DNA of 15,188 nucleotides from Clostridiaceae bacterium. GTDB lineage: Bacteria; Bacillota; Clostridia; Oscillospirales; Acutalibacteraceae. A program made the position numbers and the translations under genes. Positions 1 to 6,255 of the stretch are shown piece by piece. The first letter of the stretch is position 1. The number at the start of each line of letters is the position of its first letter. Below the pieces are notes generated by a model. It saw nothing but the letters and a program-made list of their open reading frames with translations, was not told where the DNA came from and searched no databases. The DNA lies in NCBI GenBank assembly GCA_016292455.1, contig JAEDIL010000042.1:1-15188 (forward strand), read 5' to 3'.

Positions 1-20
1 GAGTGGGTGAAAAAACGGTT

Positions 21-67
21 AAAAAAGAAAAATGCAACCATACAATTTTGCATTTAAGCATTTTTCT
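21..67 (-). terminator. Intrinsic terminator downstream of pyrG
   Basis: On the minus strand a 10-bp stem (arms at 58-67 and 26-35, AGAAAAATGC with GCATTTTTCT) is followed by six T residues (complement of 21-26). An alternative inner pairing of AAATGCAA with TTGCATTT is also possible. It lies about 65 bases past the pyrG stop and probably ends the glnA-ANTAR-pyrG transcript. The stem is AT-rich, so efficiency is uncertain. Bases 1-20 hold nothing I recognise. Confidence 0.7.
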
Positions 68-130
68 TTTTGTCCTGCGCTAAATGCGACAGCCCCTTTT
101 CTGTATGAGTTCACGGAGAAGACGGCTTTG

Positions 131-1729
131 TTATCTGAGCGACGCTTCAACAAGACCGACAAAGAGAGGATGCGGCTTGTTTGGTCTGCTCTTGAACTCC
201 GGATGGAACTGAACGCCGACATAGAAGTCGTTGTTTTCAATTTCAACGGTTTCAACAATATAATCGTCGGGAGAAGTTCCGCTGATAGTAAGTCCCGCGT
301 CTGAAAGTGTTTTGCGGTAATCATTGTTGAATTCATAGCGATGACGGTGGCGTTCAAAAATTTCCGCCTGCTTGTAGCAACGGTACATCTGTGTTCCGTC
401 CTTGATTCTGCAAGGATAGGCGCCGAGGCGGAGCGTTCCGCCTTTGTCGGTTTCATCGTTCTGGTCGGGGAGAAAGTCAATAACCTTGTGGGGAGAATTC
501 TTGTCAAACTCATCTGAGTTTGCATTTTTGAGTCCGGCAACGTTGCGCGCAAATTCAATGACCGCAACCTGCATTCCGAGGCAGATTCCGAGATATGGCA
601 GGTTGTTTTCGCGGCAATACTTTGCCGTAACGATTTTACCTTCAATTCCGCGGGTGCCGAAGCCGCCCGGAACAATTACTCCGTCGCAGCCGGAAAGAAT
701 TTCACCGACGTTTTCTTCGGTTACTGTTTCGGAATCTATCCACTTGATGTCAACGAAAGCGCCGAGCGCATAACCTGCATGGCGCAGAGCCTCTGCAACG
801 GAAAGATATGCGTCATGAAGCGCAACATATTTTCCGACAAGACCGATGGTGATTTTTTTAGTTCTGTTGTGAATTCTGCCGAGCATGTCATTCCATTCGC
901 GCATGTCAATATCCGGAGCGTCAATTCCGAGCTCGCGGCAGACGATTGAGGAAAAGTTGCTTTTTTCAAGCATGACAGGTGCTTCGTAAAGAACGGGGAG
1001 AGTGATGTTTTCAATAACGCAGTCCGGCTTGACATTGCAGAACAGTGAGATTTTTTTGAAAATGGATTCTTCAAGCGGCTTGTCACAGCGCAGAATAATA
1101 ATGTCAGGCTTGACTCCCATTCCCTGAAGCTCCTTTACCGAATGCTGAGTCGGCTTGGATTTGTGCTCGTCCGAGCCGCTCAGGAAAGGCACAAGAGTAA
1201 CGTGAATGAAAAGGCTGTTTTCGCGTCCGACTTCGAGCGAAATCTGACGCACTGCTTCAAGAAACGGCTGAGACTCAATATCGCCGATTGTTCCGCCTAT
1301 CTCGGTAATTACAACGTCAGCTTCCGTTTTTTCGGCAACGGAGTAGACAAAAGATTTGATTTCGTTTGTAACGTGAGGAATGACCTGAACGGTCGAGCCG
1401 AGGTATTCGCCGCGGCGCTCCTTGTTGAGAACATTCCAGTATACCTTGCCGGTGGTAAGGTTTGAAAACTTGTTGAGGTTTTCGTCAATAAAGCGTTCGT
1501 AGTGACCAAGGTCAAGGTCGGTCTCTGCGCCGTCCTCGGTGACATAGACTTCACCGTGCTGATACGGACTCATTGTTCCGGGGTCAACGTTTATGTAAGG
1601 GTCAAGCTTCTGCGCCGCAACTTTGAGTCCGCGCGCTTTGAGCAGGCGACCGAGTGAAGCGGCTGTGATTCCCTTTCCGAGACCGGAAACAACTCCTCCG
1701 GTTACGAAAACATATTTTGTCTGGTTCAT
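131..1729 (-). CDS. pyrG: CTP synthase (glutamine-hydrolysing)
   Basis: Makes CTP from UTP, ATP and glutamine in the cytoplasm, the last step of de novo pyrimidine nucleotide synthesis. The 532-residue protein has the usual length. The N-terminal synthetase domain opens with KYVFVTGGVVSGLGKG (P-loop, residues 5-20) and carries the family blocks DPYINVDPGTM (about 43) and EIGGTIGDIES (about 143). The C-terminal class I glutaminase domain (about 293-532) shows GICLGMQ with nucleophile Cys383 and the H509/E511 pair in QFHPEF. The start at 1729 is chosen because it gives the canonical MNQTKYVFVTGG terminus and has AAGGAG 9 bases upstream; an in-frame extension to 1891 overlaps the ANTAR gene and is not supported. 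It is the third gene after glnA and the ANTAR gene, with a 67-base gap and no clear promoter of its own, so it is probably co-transcribed. As a glutamine consumer it fits the nitrogen theme. Confidence 0.97.
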   Translation of the reverse strand: MNQTKYVFVTGGVVSGLGKGITAASLGRLLKARGLKVAAQKLDPYINVDPGTMSPYQHGEVYVTEDGAETDLDLGHYERFIDENLNKFSNLTTGKVYWNVLNKERRGEYLGSTVQVIPHVTNEIKSFVYSVAEKTEADVVITEIGGTIGDIESQPFLEAVRQISLEVGRENSLFIHVTLVPFLSGSDEHKSKPTQHSVKELQGMGVKPDIIILRCDKPLEESIFKKISLFCNVKPDCVIENITLPVLYEAPVMLEKSNFSSIVCRELGIDAPDIDMREWNDMLGRIHNRTKKITIGLVGKYVALHDAYLSVAEALRHAGYALGAFVDIKWIDSETVTEENVGEILSGCDGVIVPGGFGTRGIEGKIVTAKYCRENNLPYLGICLGMQVAVIEFARNVAGLKNANSDEFDKNSPHKVIDFLPDQNDETDKGGTLRLGAYPCRIKDGTQMYRCYKQAEIFERHRHRYEFNNDYRKTLSDAGLTISGTSPDDYIVETVEIENNDFYVGVQFHPEFKSRPNKPHPLFVGLVEASLR

Positions 1730-1796
1730 ATTGAAAACTCCTTTGAAGTCAGATTGCTGATGTTGTATTACATTTGGCGCAGTATTCACTTTCCTG

Positions 1797-2381
1797 TTAT
1801 TTGTCATAGGTTCTGATAATTCCCTCGGCAATTTCCCGACGCGAAAGGCGTGTGTCCATTGCCTGCTTTTCAATATAGTAGTGCGCGTCACTCTCGCTCA
1901 TATTGAGGTTTTCAATCAGCAGCCACTTTGCACGGTTAACCGTTCTGATGTCTGCCATTTTTTCCTGAAGAGTGCGGTTTTTGCGTTCCATTTTTGCAAG
2001 CCTTGCGCTTACTGCGGTGAGAAGCTTCAACGCGCTGTAAAAGCTCTGCCTGCTGTTCGGTCTTGCAACGGTCAGAACTCCGGAATCTTCAACGAGGTGG
2101 GCGATACGCTCAAAATGTTCACTTTTAACAACCAGCATGACACCCATGGTGCTGTCGGAAAGGTCGAGAGCGAGCTGAGTTCCGAATTCGTCGGGGAGGG
2201 GAGAGTTGATTATCACAATATCCGCATTCTGAGACAAAAGCAGCCTTCTCGCTTCACCTGCGTTGTGAGCATGGGAAATGAGCTCATATTCTTCCGGCGG
2301 AAGCAGACTTGAAAAATATTCGCGTGTTTTGTCGCCTGATGAGACAACAAGAACGCGATATTTAGTTTTTCCTGTTGTCAT
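1797..2381 (-). CDS. ANTAR-domain RNA-binding antiterminator with degenerate receiver
   Basis: 194 residues. The N-terminal part (about 8-125) has the fold pattern of a response-regulator receiver, followed by a short coiled-coil-like linker (about 126-142) and a C-terminal ANTAR domain (about 138-192) with the family pattern around NRAKWLLIENLNMSES, Ala166, the QAM at 173-175 and RREIAEGII. ANTAR proteins bind hexaloop RNA hairpins and prevent intrinsic termination; relatives such as clostridial NitR sit beside glnA. The receiver looks non-canonical: the phosphoacceptor position is Asn59 (IVIINSPLP), the acidic pair after strand 1 is replaced by VVSSGD, and the lysine of the usual KP motif is Arg107 in ARP. 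It starts 46 bases after the glnA stop with GAGGAG 9 bases before the ATG, so it is probably in the glnA operon and autoregulated through the glnA leader. Likely targets are the hexaloop leaders at 3780-3797, 4003-4018 and 4078-4093. The family call is strong; the targets are inferred. Confidence 0.9.
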   Translation of the reverse strand: MTTGKTKYRVLVVSSGDKTREYFSSLLPPEEYELISHAHNAGEARRLLLSQNADIVIINSPLPDEFGTQLALDLSDSTMGVMLVVKSEHFERIAHLVEDSGVLTVARPNSRQSFYSALKLLTAVSARLAKMERKNRTLQEKMADIRTVNRAKWLLIENLNMSESDAHYYIEKQAMDTRLSRREIAEGIIRTYDK

Positions 2382-2427
2382 CGGTTTCAGCTCCTCGCTT
2401 TAAACTTCCTTTGCGTGTTTCATCTGT

Positions 2428-3627
2428 TCATTCGGGCAGATACTCTTGCGGCAGATATTTTCTGATAAATTTGCTCTCTCTTGCAATTCTCCTTGCCTCT
2501 TCAAGGCTCTGAGGAAGCATTTCGAGCTTTTCAGTCACGTCTTTTGAAGCGGTGAAGAGGTTGTCATTGACAGCTTCGGGAACAGAAAGCTTTTTCTCAA
2601 TTCCTTCAAGACCGGCATATATAAGCAGTGCAAAAGCAATATACGGGTTCGCCGTCGGGTCGGGTGAACGAAGCTCAATGCGCTTGTATTCACCCTTTGC
2701 CGCGGGAATACGGACAAGTTGAGAACGGTTTTCATGCGACCAGGTGATGTATTTCGGTGCTTTTTTTTCACCGAGACGTTCATAAGAGTTTTCGCAGGGA
2801 TTAAGAAATGCTGTCATCTCGCTTATCCTTGCCATAATGCCTGCCATGAAGGCGGGCGTGGGGTCTGAGCCGTTTTTGTCCTTGACGGAAATGTTGATAT
2901 GCATGCCGTTTCCGCTCTCGCCTTTGAGGGGCTTCGGAGAAAAATCGGCATAAAGTCCGTTGTTGAGAGCGGCAGCTTTGACAACCGTAATGAAATTCAT
3001 TGCGTTGTCCGCGGCAGAGAGCGCGTCGCTGTATCTGAAATCAATTTCATTCTGACCGGGACCCTCCTCATGGTGCGAGCTTTCCGGACGGATTCCCATG
3101 TCGGCAAGAGTCAGGCAGATTTCGCGTCGGATATTCTCCCCCTTGTCGTCCGGAGCAACGTCCATATAGCTTGCATTGTCAAACGGAATCTTTGTGCTTT
3201 CGCCGTTTTCATCGGTTTTGAAAAGGTAAAACTCAAATTCAGAGCCGAAATAAACTGTCAGACCGAGCTCACCGGCTTTGAAAACGGCGTCCCTGAGAAT
3301 TCTCCTTGGGTCAAGCTCAAACTCTGTTCCGTCCGGACGCATGATGTTGCAAAGCATGCGAACAACCTTTCCTCCCCCCGGTCGCCAGGAAAGGACATTA
3401 AAGGTTGACGGGATCGGAAAGAGCAGAAGGTCGGATTTGACCATGCTCCCGAAGCCGCGGATCGCGGAGGCGTCAAAGGAAATTCCGTCGGAAAACGCGC
3501 GGTGAAGCTCATCGGGCATAATAGCTATATTCTTCTGCCTGCCGAAGGCATCGCAGAAAGCAAGACGTATGAATTTAACGTCCTCCTGTTCAACAAAATC
3601 AAAAACATCTTCGGCTGTGAAAAGCAT
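2428..3627 (-). CDS. glnA: Type I glutamine synthetase, short and atypical
   Basis: Family reaction: glutamate + ammonia + ATP to glutamine. At 399 residues it is about 45 shorter than Bacillus GlnA (444): a loop after the GMH block is reduced and the last 25-30 residues are absent, the protein ending at KYLPQEYLPE. Visible conserved residues include Asp52 (FDASAIRGF, ammonium site), metal ligands Glu130/Glu132 (GSEFEF), Glu187 and Glu194 (HHEEGPGQNE), His243 (GNGMHIN), the NRSQLVRIP block with Arg306, and Glu318/Arg320 (RIELRSPDP). No adenylylation-site motif is seen. The catalytic flap reads LGEKKAP where other type I enzymes have Glu directly before AP; here that position is Lys289. The residue aligning with Bacillus feedback Arg62 is Ser61. 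The ATG at 3627 has AAAGGAG 8 bases upstream; a TTG 18 bases earlier overlaps that site and is rejected. First gene of the operon, behind a promoter and attenuator. Confidence 0.92.
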   Translation of the reverse strand: MLFTAEDVFDFVEQEDVKFIRLAFCDAFGRQKNIAIMPDELHRAFSDGISFDASAIRGFGSMVKSDLLLFPIPSTFNVLSWRPGGGKVVRMLCNIMRPDGTEFELDPRRILRDAVFKAGELGLTVYFGSEFEFYLFKTDENGESTKIPFDNASYMDVAPDDKGENIRREICLTLADMGIRPESSHHEEGPGQNEIDFRYSDALSAADNAMNFITVVKAAALNNGLYADFSPKPLKGESGNGMHINISVKDKNGSDPTPAFMAGIMARISEMTAFLNPCENSYERLGEKKAPKYITWSHENRSQLVRIPAAKGEYKRIELRSPDPTANPYIAFALLIYAGLEGIEKKLSVPEAVNDNLFTASKDVTEKLEMLPQSLEEARRIARESKFIRKYLPQEYLPE

Positions 3628-3694
3628 TTCAATTTCTCCTTTCAACCGTTGACAAAAGCAAAAGTAAGAAGCTTCCGCTTTCGCCGTAATAAAG

Positions 3695-3718
3695 CTTGGT
3701 ATATAACTTGGTATATAA
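3695..3718. repeat. Tandem 12-bp repeat in glnA 5' UTR
   Basis: CTTGGTATATAA occurs twice head to tail on the plus strand (3695-3706 and 3707-3718), read as TTATATACCAAG twice in the glnA leader, between the leader terminator and the glnA ribosome binding site. One copy could supply a TATATA -10 element (3712-3717) 16 bases after a weak TTGTTG (3734-3739) on the minus strand, which would give terminator-independent basal transcription. That promoter reading is weak; the repeat itself is exact. Confidence 0.6.
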
Positions 3719-3737
3719 TAAAAAAATCCGCAGCAAC

Positions 3738-3789
3738 AAAAAAGGGGACGTTTACTGACGGGGCTCCTCGCCCGCGCCAGTAAACGTCC
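3738..3789 (-). terminator. Leader terminator (attenuator) of glnA operon
   Basis: On the minus strand a perfect 12-bp stem GGACGTTTACTG / CAGTAAACGTCC (3778-3789 with 3746-3757), containing an inner GC-rich hairpin, is followed by CC and six T residues (3738-3743). It lies between the glnA promoter and glnA, about 110 bases before the start codon, with no upstream minus-strand gene for it to terminate. It therefore acts as an attenuator in the glnA leader. Its ascending arm is shared with the hexaloop hairpin at 3780-3797, so the two structures exclude each other. Confidence 0.85.
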
Positions 3790-3797
3790 TTGTCTAC
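3780..3797 (-). promoter_or_regulatory. ANTAR-type hexaloop hairpin in glnA leader
   Basis: Read on the minus strand: GTAGAC-AAGGAC-GTTTAC, a 6-bp stem (one G-U pair) closing a six-base loop with A at position 1 and G at position 4, the known ANTAR target signature. It forms at the extreme 5' end of the predicted transcript and uses GGACGTTTAC from the terminator's ascending arm, so binding would prevent terminator folding. I found only one convincing hexaloop here, whereas described ANTAR targets have two. The structure is seen in the sequence; recognition by the neighbouring ANTAR protein is inferred. Confidence 0.72.
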
Positions 3798-3805
3798 GGG
3801 TGTTT

Positions 3806-3834
3806 ATTATACGTCATTTCGGTTTTATTGTCAA
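3806..3834 (-). promoter_or_regulatory. Consensus sigma-A promoter of glnA operon
   Basis: On the minus strand TTGACA (3829-3834), a 17-base spacer and TATAAT (3806-3811): a full match to the vegetative consensus. Transcription would start near 3797-3800, directly before the hexaloop hairpin and terminator. Such a strong promoter followed at once by a terminator suggests control after initiation. Confidence 0.9.
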
Positions 3835-3961
3835 CCGGTTTTTCAGAAAACAGCTGATAAAAATTGTGAACAGCTTAATCGCTCTTTTTTGTTACATTTT
3901 TACTGATGTGCCAACGGCAGGAGTGCATTTGAAAAAATTTCAGAATTTTTGAAAAAAACTC

Positions 3962-3990
3962 TTGACAAACCCAAAACGCAGTGCTAAAAT
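3962..3990 (+). promoter_or_regulatory. Sigma-A promoter of glnN-asnB
   Basis: TTGACA (3962-3967), 17-base spacer, TAAAAT (3985-3990). The predicted start near 3997 leaves a leader of about 150 bases before glnN. The bases upstream (3930-3961) are A/T-rich with TGAAA/TTTCA half-sites that could form an UP element or an operator. Confidence 0.88.
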
Positions 3991-4002
3991 ACCCGACATA
4001 AA

Positions 4003-4018
4003 GCGACAAGGAAGCCGC
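4003..4018 (+). promoter_or_regulatory. First ANTAR-type hexaloop hairpin in glnN leader
   Basis: GCGAC-AAGGAA-GCCGC: a 5-pair stem with one A-C mismatch and a hexaloop having A1 and G4. It starts 6-7 bases into the predicted transcript, like the glnA hexaloop. Its descending arm (4014-4018) overlaps the ascending arm of the 12-bp hairpin at 4015-4042, so the two compete. The mismatch makes it less secure than the other two hexaloops. Confidence 0.6.
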
Positions 4019-4042
4019 GGACAAAGGGAACTTTGTCTGCGG
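4015..4042 (+). promoter_or_regulatory. Strong GNRA-loop hairpin in glnN leader
   Basis: A 12-bp stem CCGCGGACAAAG / CTTTGTCTGCGG (one G-U pair) closed by a GGAA tetraloop. Six bases after the stem comes a run of five T (4049-4053), so it could be a weak first terminator or a structural spacer between the two hexaloop hairpins. Its first four bases are shared with the first hexaloop hairpin. Confidence 0.65.
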
Positions 4043-4075
4043 TTCTGCTTTTTAAGGAAATGAATCAGTTAAAGC

Positions 4076-4124
4076 AAGCGACAAGGGCGTCGCGCAGGAA
4101 TGCGTGTGCCTCTGTCGCTTTTTT
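4076..4124 (+). terminator. Leader terminator (attenuator) of glnN-asnB operon
   Basis: An 8-bp outer stem AAGCGACA (4076-4083) / TGTCGCTT (4113-4120) continues inward through AGGC/GCCT pairs to a 6-bp GGAA-loop hairpin (4091-4106), and is followed by six T (4119-4124). It ends 25 bases before the glnN start codon, so it would block synthesis of GlnN and AsnB. The ascending arm is shared with the second hexaloop hairpin (4078-4093). An exact extra copy of AAGCGACAAGG lies at 4001-4011 and could also pair with the descending arm. Confidence 0.85.
4078..4093 (+). promoter_or_regulatory. Second ANTAR-type hexaloop hairpin in glnN leader
   Basis: GCGAC-AAGGGC-GTCGC: a perfect 5-bp stem with a six-base loop carrying A1 and G4. 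It is built from the ascending arm of the leader terminator (4076-4124), so its stabilisation by an ANTAR protein would prevent termination. Together with the hairpin at 4003-4018 it could form a dual-hexaloop site, but with a linker of about 59 bases that holds another hairpin. Confidence 0.75.
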
Positions 4125-4149
4125 AGTTTTGGAAAGGAAGTTTTATCCA

Positions 4150-6240
4150 ATGAAAAGTGTAACAGAAATTTTCGGTTCGATGGTTTTTGACGATGCTGCA
4201 ATGGAAGCAAGATTGCCGAAAGAGACCTACAAGACCCTCCAGAGAACTATAAAAGAGGGAAAGCACCTTGACCTTGACGCAGCAAATGTCGTTGCAAACG
4301 CAATGAAAGACTGGGCAATTGAAAAGGGCGTAACCCATTTTACTCATTGGTTCCAGCCTATGACCGGCGTTACCGCCGAAAAGCACGACAGCTTCATTTC
4401 CCCCAAAGACGGAAAGGTTATCATGGAGTTTTCCGGCAAGGAGCTCATCAAGGGCGAACCCGACGCTTCCTCATTTCCGTCCGGCGGACTGCGCGCAACG
4501 TTTGAAGCAAGGGGCTACACAGCATGGGACGCAACAAGCTATGCTTTCATAAAAGACGGCGTTCTTTGTATTCCTACCGTTTTCTGCTCATACGGGGGCG
4601 AGGCACTTGACCAGAAGACTTCACTTCTCCGCTCAATGGAAGCAATCAACCGTCAGGCTCTCCGCGTGCTCAGGCTGTTCGGAAATGAAGACGTAAAGAG
4701 TGTTAAGACCACAGTTGGTCCTGAACAGGAGTATTTTCTTGTTGACGAGGGTGTATACAACAAACGTAAAGACCTGATTTATACTGGCAGAACTCTTTTC
4801 GGTGCCCGCGCGCCAAAAGGACAGGAGCTTGACGACCATTACTTCGGTGCAATCAAGCCGCGCGTTGCCGAATTCATGAAAGAGCTTAACGAGGAACTGT
4901 GGAAGGTCGGAGTACTTGCAAAAACCGAGCACAACGAGGTTGCTCCGGCTCAGCATGAAATGGCCCCGATTTTCACAACAACAAACATTGCCGCTGACCA
5001 CAATCAGATGACAATGGAAATTATGCAGAAGGTTGCAAAAAAGCACGGCATGGTCTGCCTGCTTCATGAAAAGCCCTTTGCCGGAGTCAACGGAAGCGGC
5101 AAACACAACAACTGGTCAATTTCAACAGATACCGGTGTCAACCTCCTTGAACCGGGGGAAACCCCGAGCGAAAACGCACAGTTTCTTCTTTTCCTTTGCG
5201 CTGTTATCAAAGCTGTTGATGAATATCAGGAGCTTCTGAGAATTTCTGTTGCCTCCGCAGGTAACGACCACAGACTCGGCGCCAACGAAGCGCCTCCTGC
5301 TATTGTTTCGATGTTTCTCGGAACCGATCTCTCTGAAATTCTTATGGCGATTGAAAATGATGAACATCTTGATGTCCGCCGGAAAGAGCTTATGAGAATC
5401 GGCGTTCACACTCTGCCGAAGTTCCCGAGGGATACTACCGACAGAAACAGAACGAGTCCGTTTGCATTCACCGGCAACAAGTTTGAGTTCCGTATGCTCG
5501 GCTCTGCTTCTTCCGTCTCATGTGCCAACACAGTTCTCAACACATCCGTTGCTGAGGAACTCAAACAGTTTGCCGATGAACTTGAAAGTGCTGACGATTT
5601 TGAAAGCGCACTTCATGAACTTATCAAGCGGGTTATCAAAGAGCATAAGCGCATTATTTTCAACGGCGACGGCTATGATGATTCATGGCTCGCCGAAGCT
5701 GAAAGAAGAGGACTTAAAAACCTCAAAACCACTCCGGATGCTCTTGCTCACATGATGGATGTGAAGAACGTCAAACTCTTCACCGACCACAAGGTTTTTA
5801 CTGTTCCCGAGCTTGCTTCCCGCCACGAAGTGCGGCTTGAAAACTATTGCAAGGTTATCAATATTGAAGCGCTTACAATGCTTGACATGGTCAGAAAGGA
5901 TATTCTTCCTGCCATGAGCAGCTATTCCTGCGAGCTTGCTGACGGAGCAGCAAAAAAGGCTGCCTTTATGCCTGAGGCTGACTGTTCCTATGAAAAAGAC
6001 ATGGTCAAGAGCATTTCTGCCCTCCTCGGCGCAGCATTCAGGGCAGTCAGAAAAACCGAAGATGACCTGCTTTCTTCAAAATCAATTGAAGGTTTTGTTG
6101 AGCTTGCAGATTTTTATAAGACGACTATTCTCGATGATATGAGAACACTCAGAATTGCGGTTGATGAGCTTGAAACAATTGCGCCGGCTGAAAAGTGGCC
6201 GTATCCCTCGTATGGCGAGTTGCTTTTCTCCGTAAGATGA
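4150..6240 (+). CDS. glnN: Type III glutamine synthetase
   Basis: Cytoplasmic ATP-dependent synthesis of glutamine from glutamate and ammonia, by the large GSIII class found in Bacteroides, Ruminococcus and some cyanobacteria. 696 residues, within the family range. Diagnostic blocks: THFTHWFQPMTGVTAEKHDSF (about 62-82), SFPSGGLRATFEARGYTAWD (108-127), GPEQEYFLVD (190-199, metal ligands), HNEVAPAQHEMAPIF (261-275), FAGVNGSGKHNNWS (310-323), and later NRTSPFAFTGNKFEFRMLG (arginine and glutamate binding). All catalytic blocks look intact, in contrast to the type I protein next door. The ATG at 4150 is preceded by GGAAAGGAAG; an in-frame extension upstream would run through the leader terminator and is rejected. 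Transcription starts near 3997 through an attenuated leader. asnB follows after 15 bases. Confidence 0.96.
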   Translation: MKSVTEIFGSMVFDDAAMEARLPKETYKTLQRTIKEGKHLDLDAANVVANAMKDWAIEKGVTHFTHWFQPMTGVTAEKHDSFISPKDGKVIMEFSGKELIKGEPDASSFPSGGLRATFEARGYTAWDATSYAFIKDGVLCIPTVFCSYGGEALDQKTSLLRSMEAINRQALRVLRLFGNEDVKSVKTTVGPEQEYFLVDEGVYNKRKDLIYTGRTLFGARAPKGQELDDHYFGAIKPRVAEFMKELNEELWKVGVLAKTEHNEVAPAQHEMAPIFTTTNIAADHNQMTMEIMQKVAKKHGMVCLLHEKPFAGVNGSGKHNNWSISTDTGVNLLEPGETPSENAQFLLFLCAVIKAVDEYQELLRISVASAGNDHRLGANEAPPAIVSMFLGTDLSEILMAIENDEHLDVRRKELMRIGVHTLPKFPRDTTDRNRTSPFAFTGNKFEFRMLGSASSVSCANTVLNTSVAEELKQFADELESADDFESALHELIKRVIKEHKRIIFNGDGYDDSWLAEAERRGLKNLKTTPDALAHMMDVKNVKLFTDHKVFTVPELASRHEVRLENYCKVINIEALTMLDMVRKDILPAMSSYSCELADGAAKKAAFMPEADCSYEKDMVKSISALLGAAFRAVRKTEDDLLSSKSIEGFVELADFYKTTILDDMRTLRIAVDELETIAPAEKWPYPSYGELLFSVR

Positions 6241-6255
6241 AAGGCGGTTTCCTTT

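Noticed and set aside
1730..1891. In-frame N-terminal extension of pyrG
   Set aside because: It overlaps the ANTAR coding region, does not resemble CTP synthase, and the ATG at 1729 has a good AAGGAG.
3991..4124. GGAA-loop hairpins at 4015-4042 and 4091-4106 as ANTAR hexaloops
   Set aside because: Opened to six-base loops they read GGGAAC and AGGAAT, which do not have both A1 and G4. The AAGGRM hairpins fit instead.
4060..4149. In-frame ATG upstream of glnN giving MNQLKQ..., with two Gln codons, as an attenuation leader peptide or extended N-terminus
   Set aside because: Its AAGGA is only about 1-4 bases from the ATG, the frame has no stop before glnN, and it runs through the terminator stem. 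The ATG at 4150 has a proper ribosome binding site and a normal GSIII N-terminus.
3628..4149. T-box leader or known amino-acid riboswitch upstream of the synthetase genes
   Set aside because: No T-box GGUGG-type antiterminator sequence or other riboswitch core is visible; the hexaloop plus terminator layout explains the structure better.
4633..5106. Long minus-strand open frames inside glnN, and similar frames antisense to asnB, nagA and apgM
   Set aside because: They lie wholly inside well-identified genes, lack ribosome binding sites and resemble no protein family; they are coding shadows.
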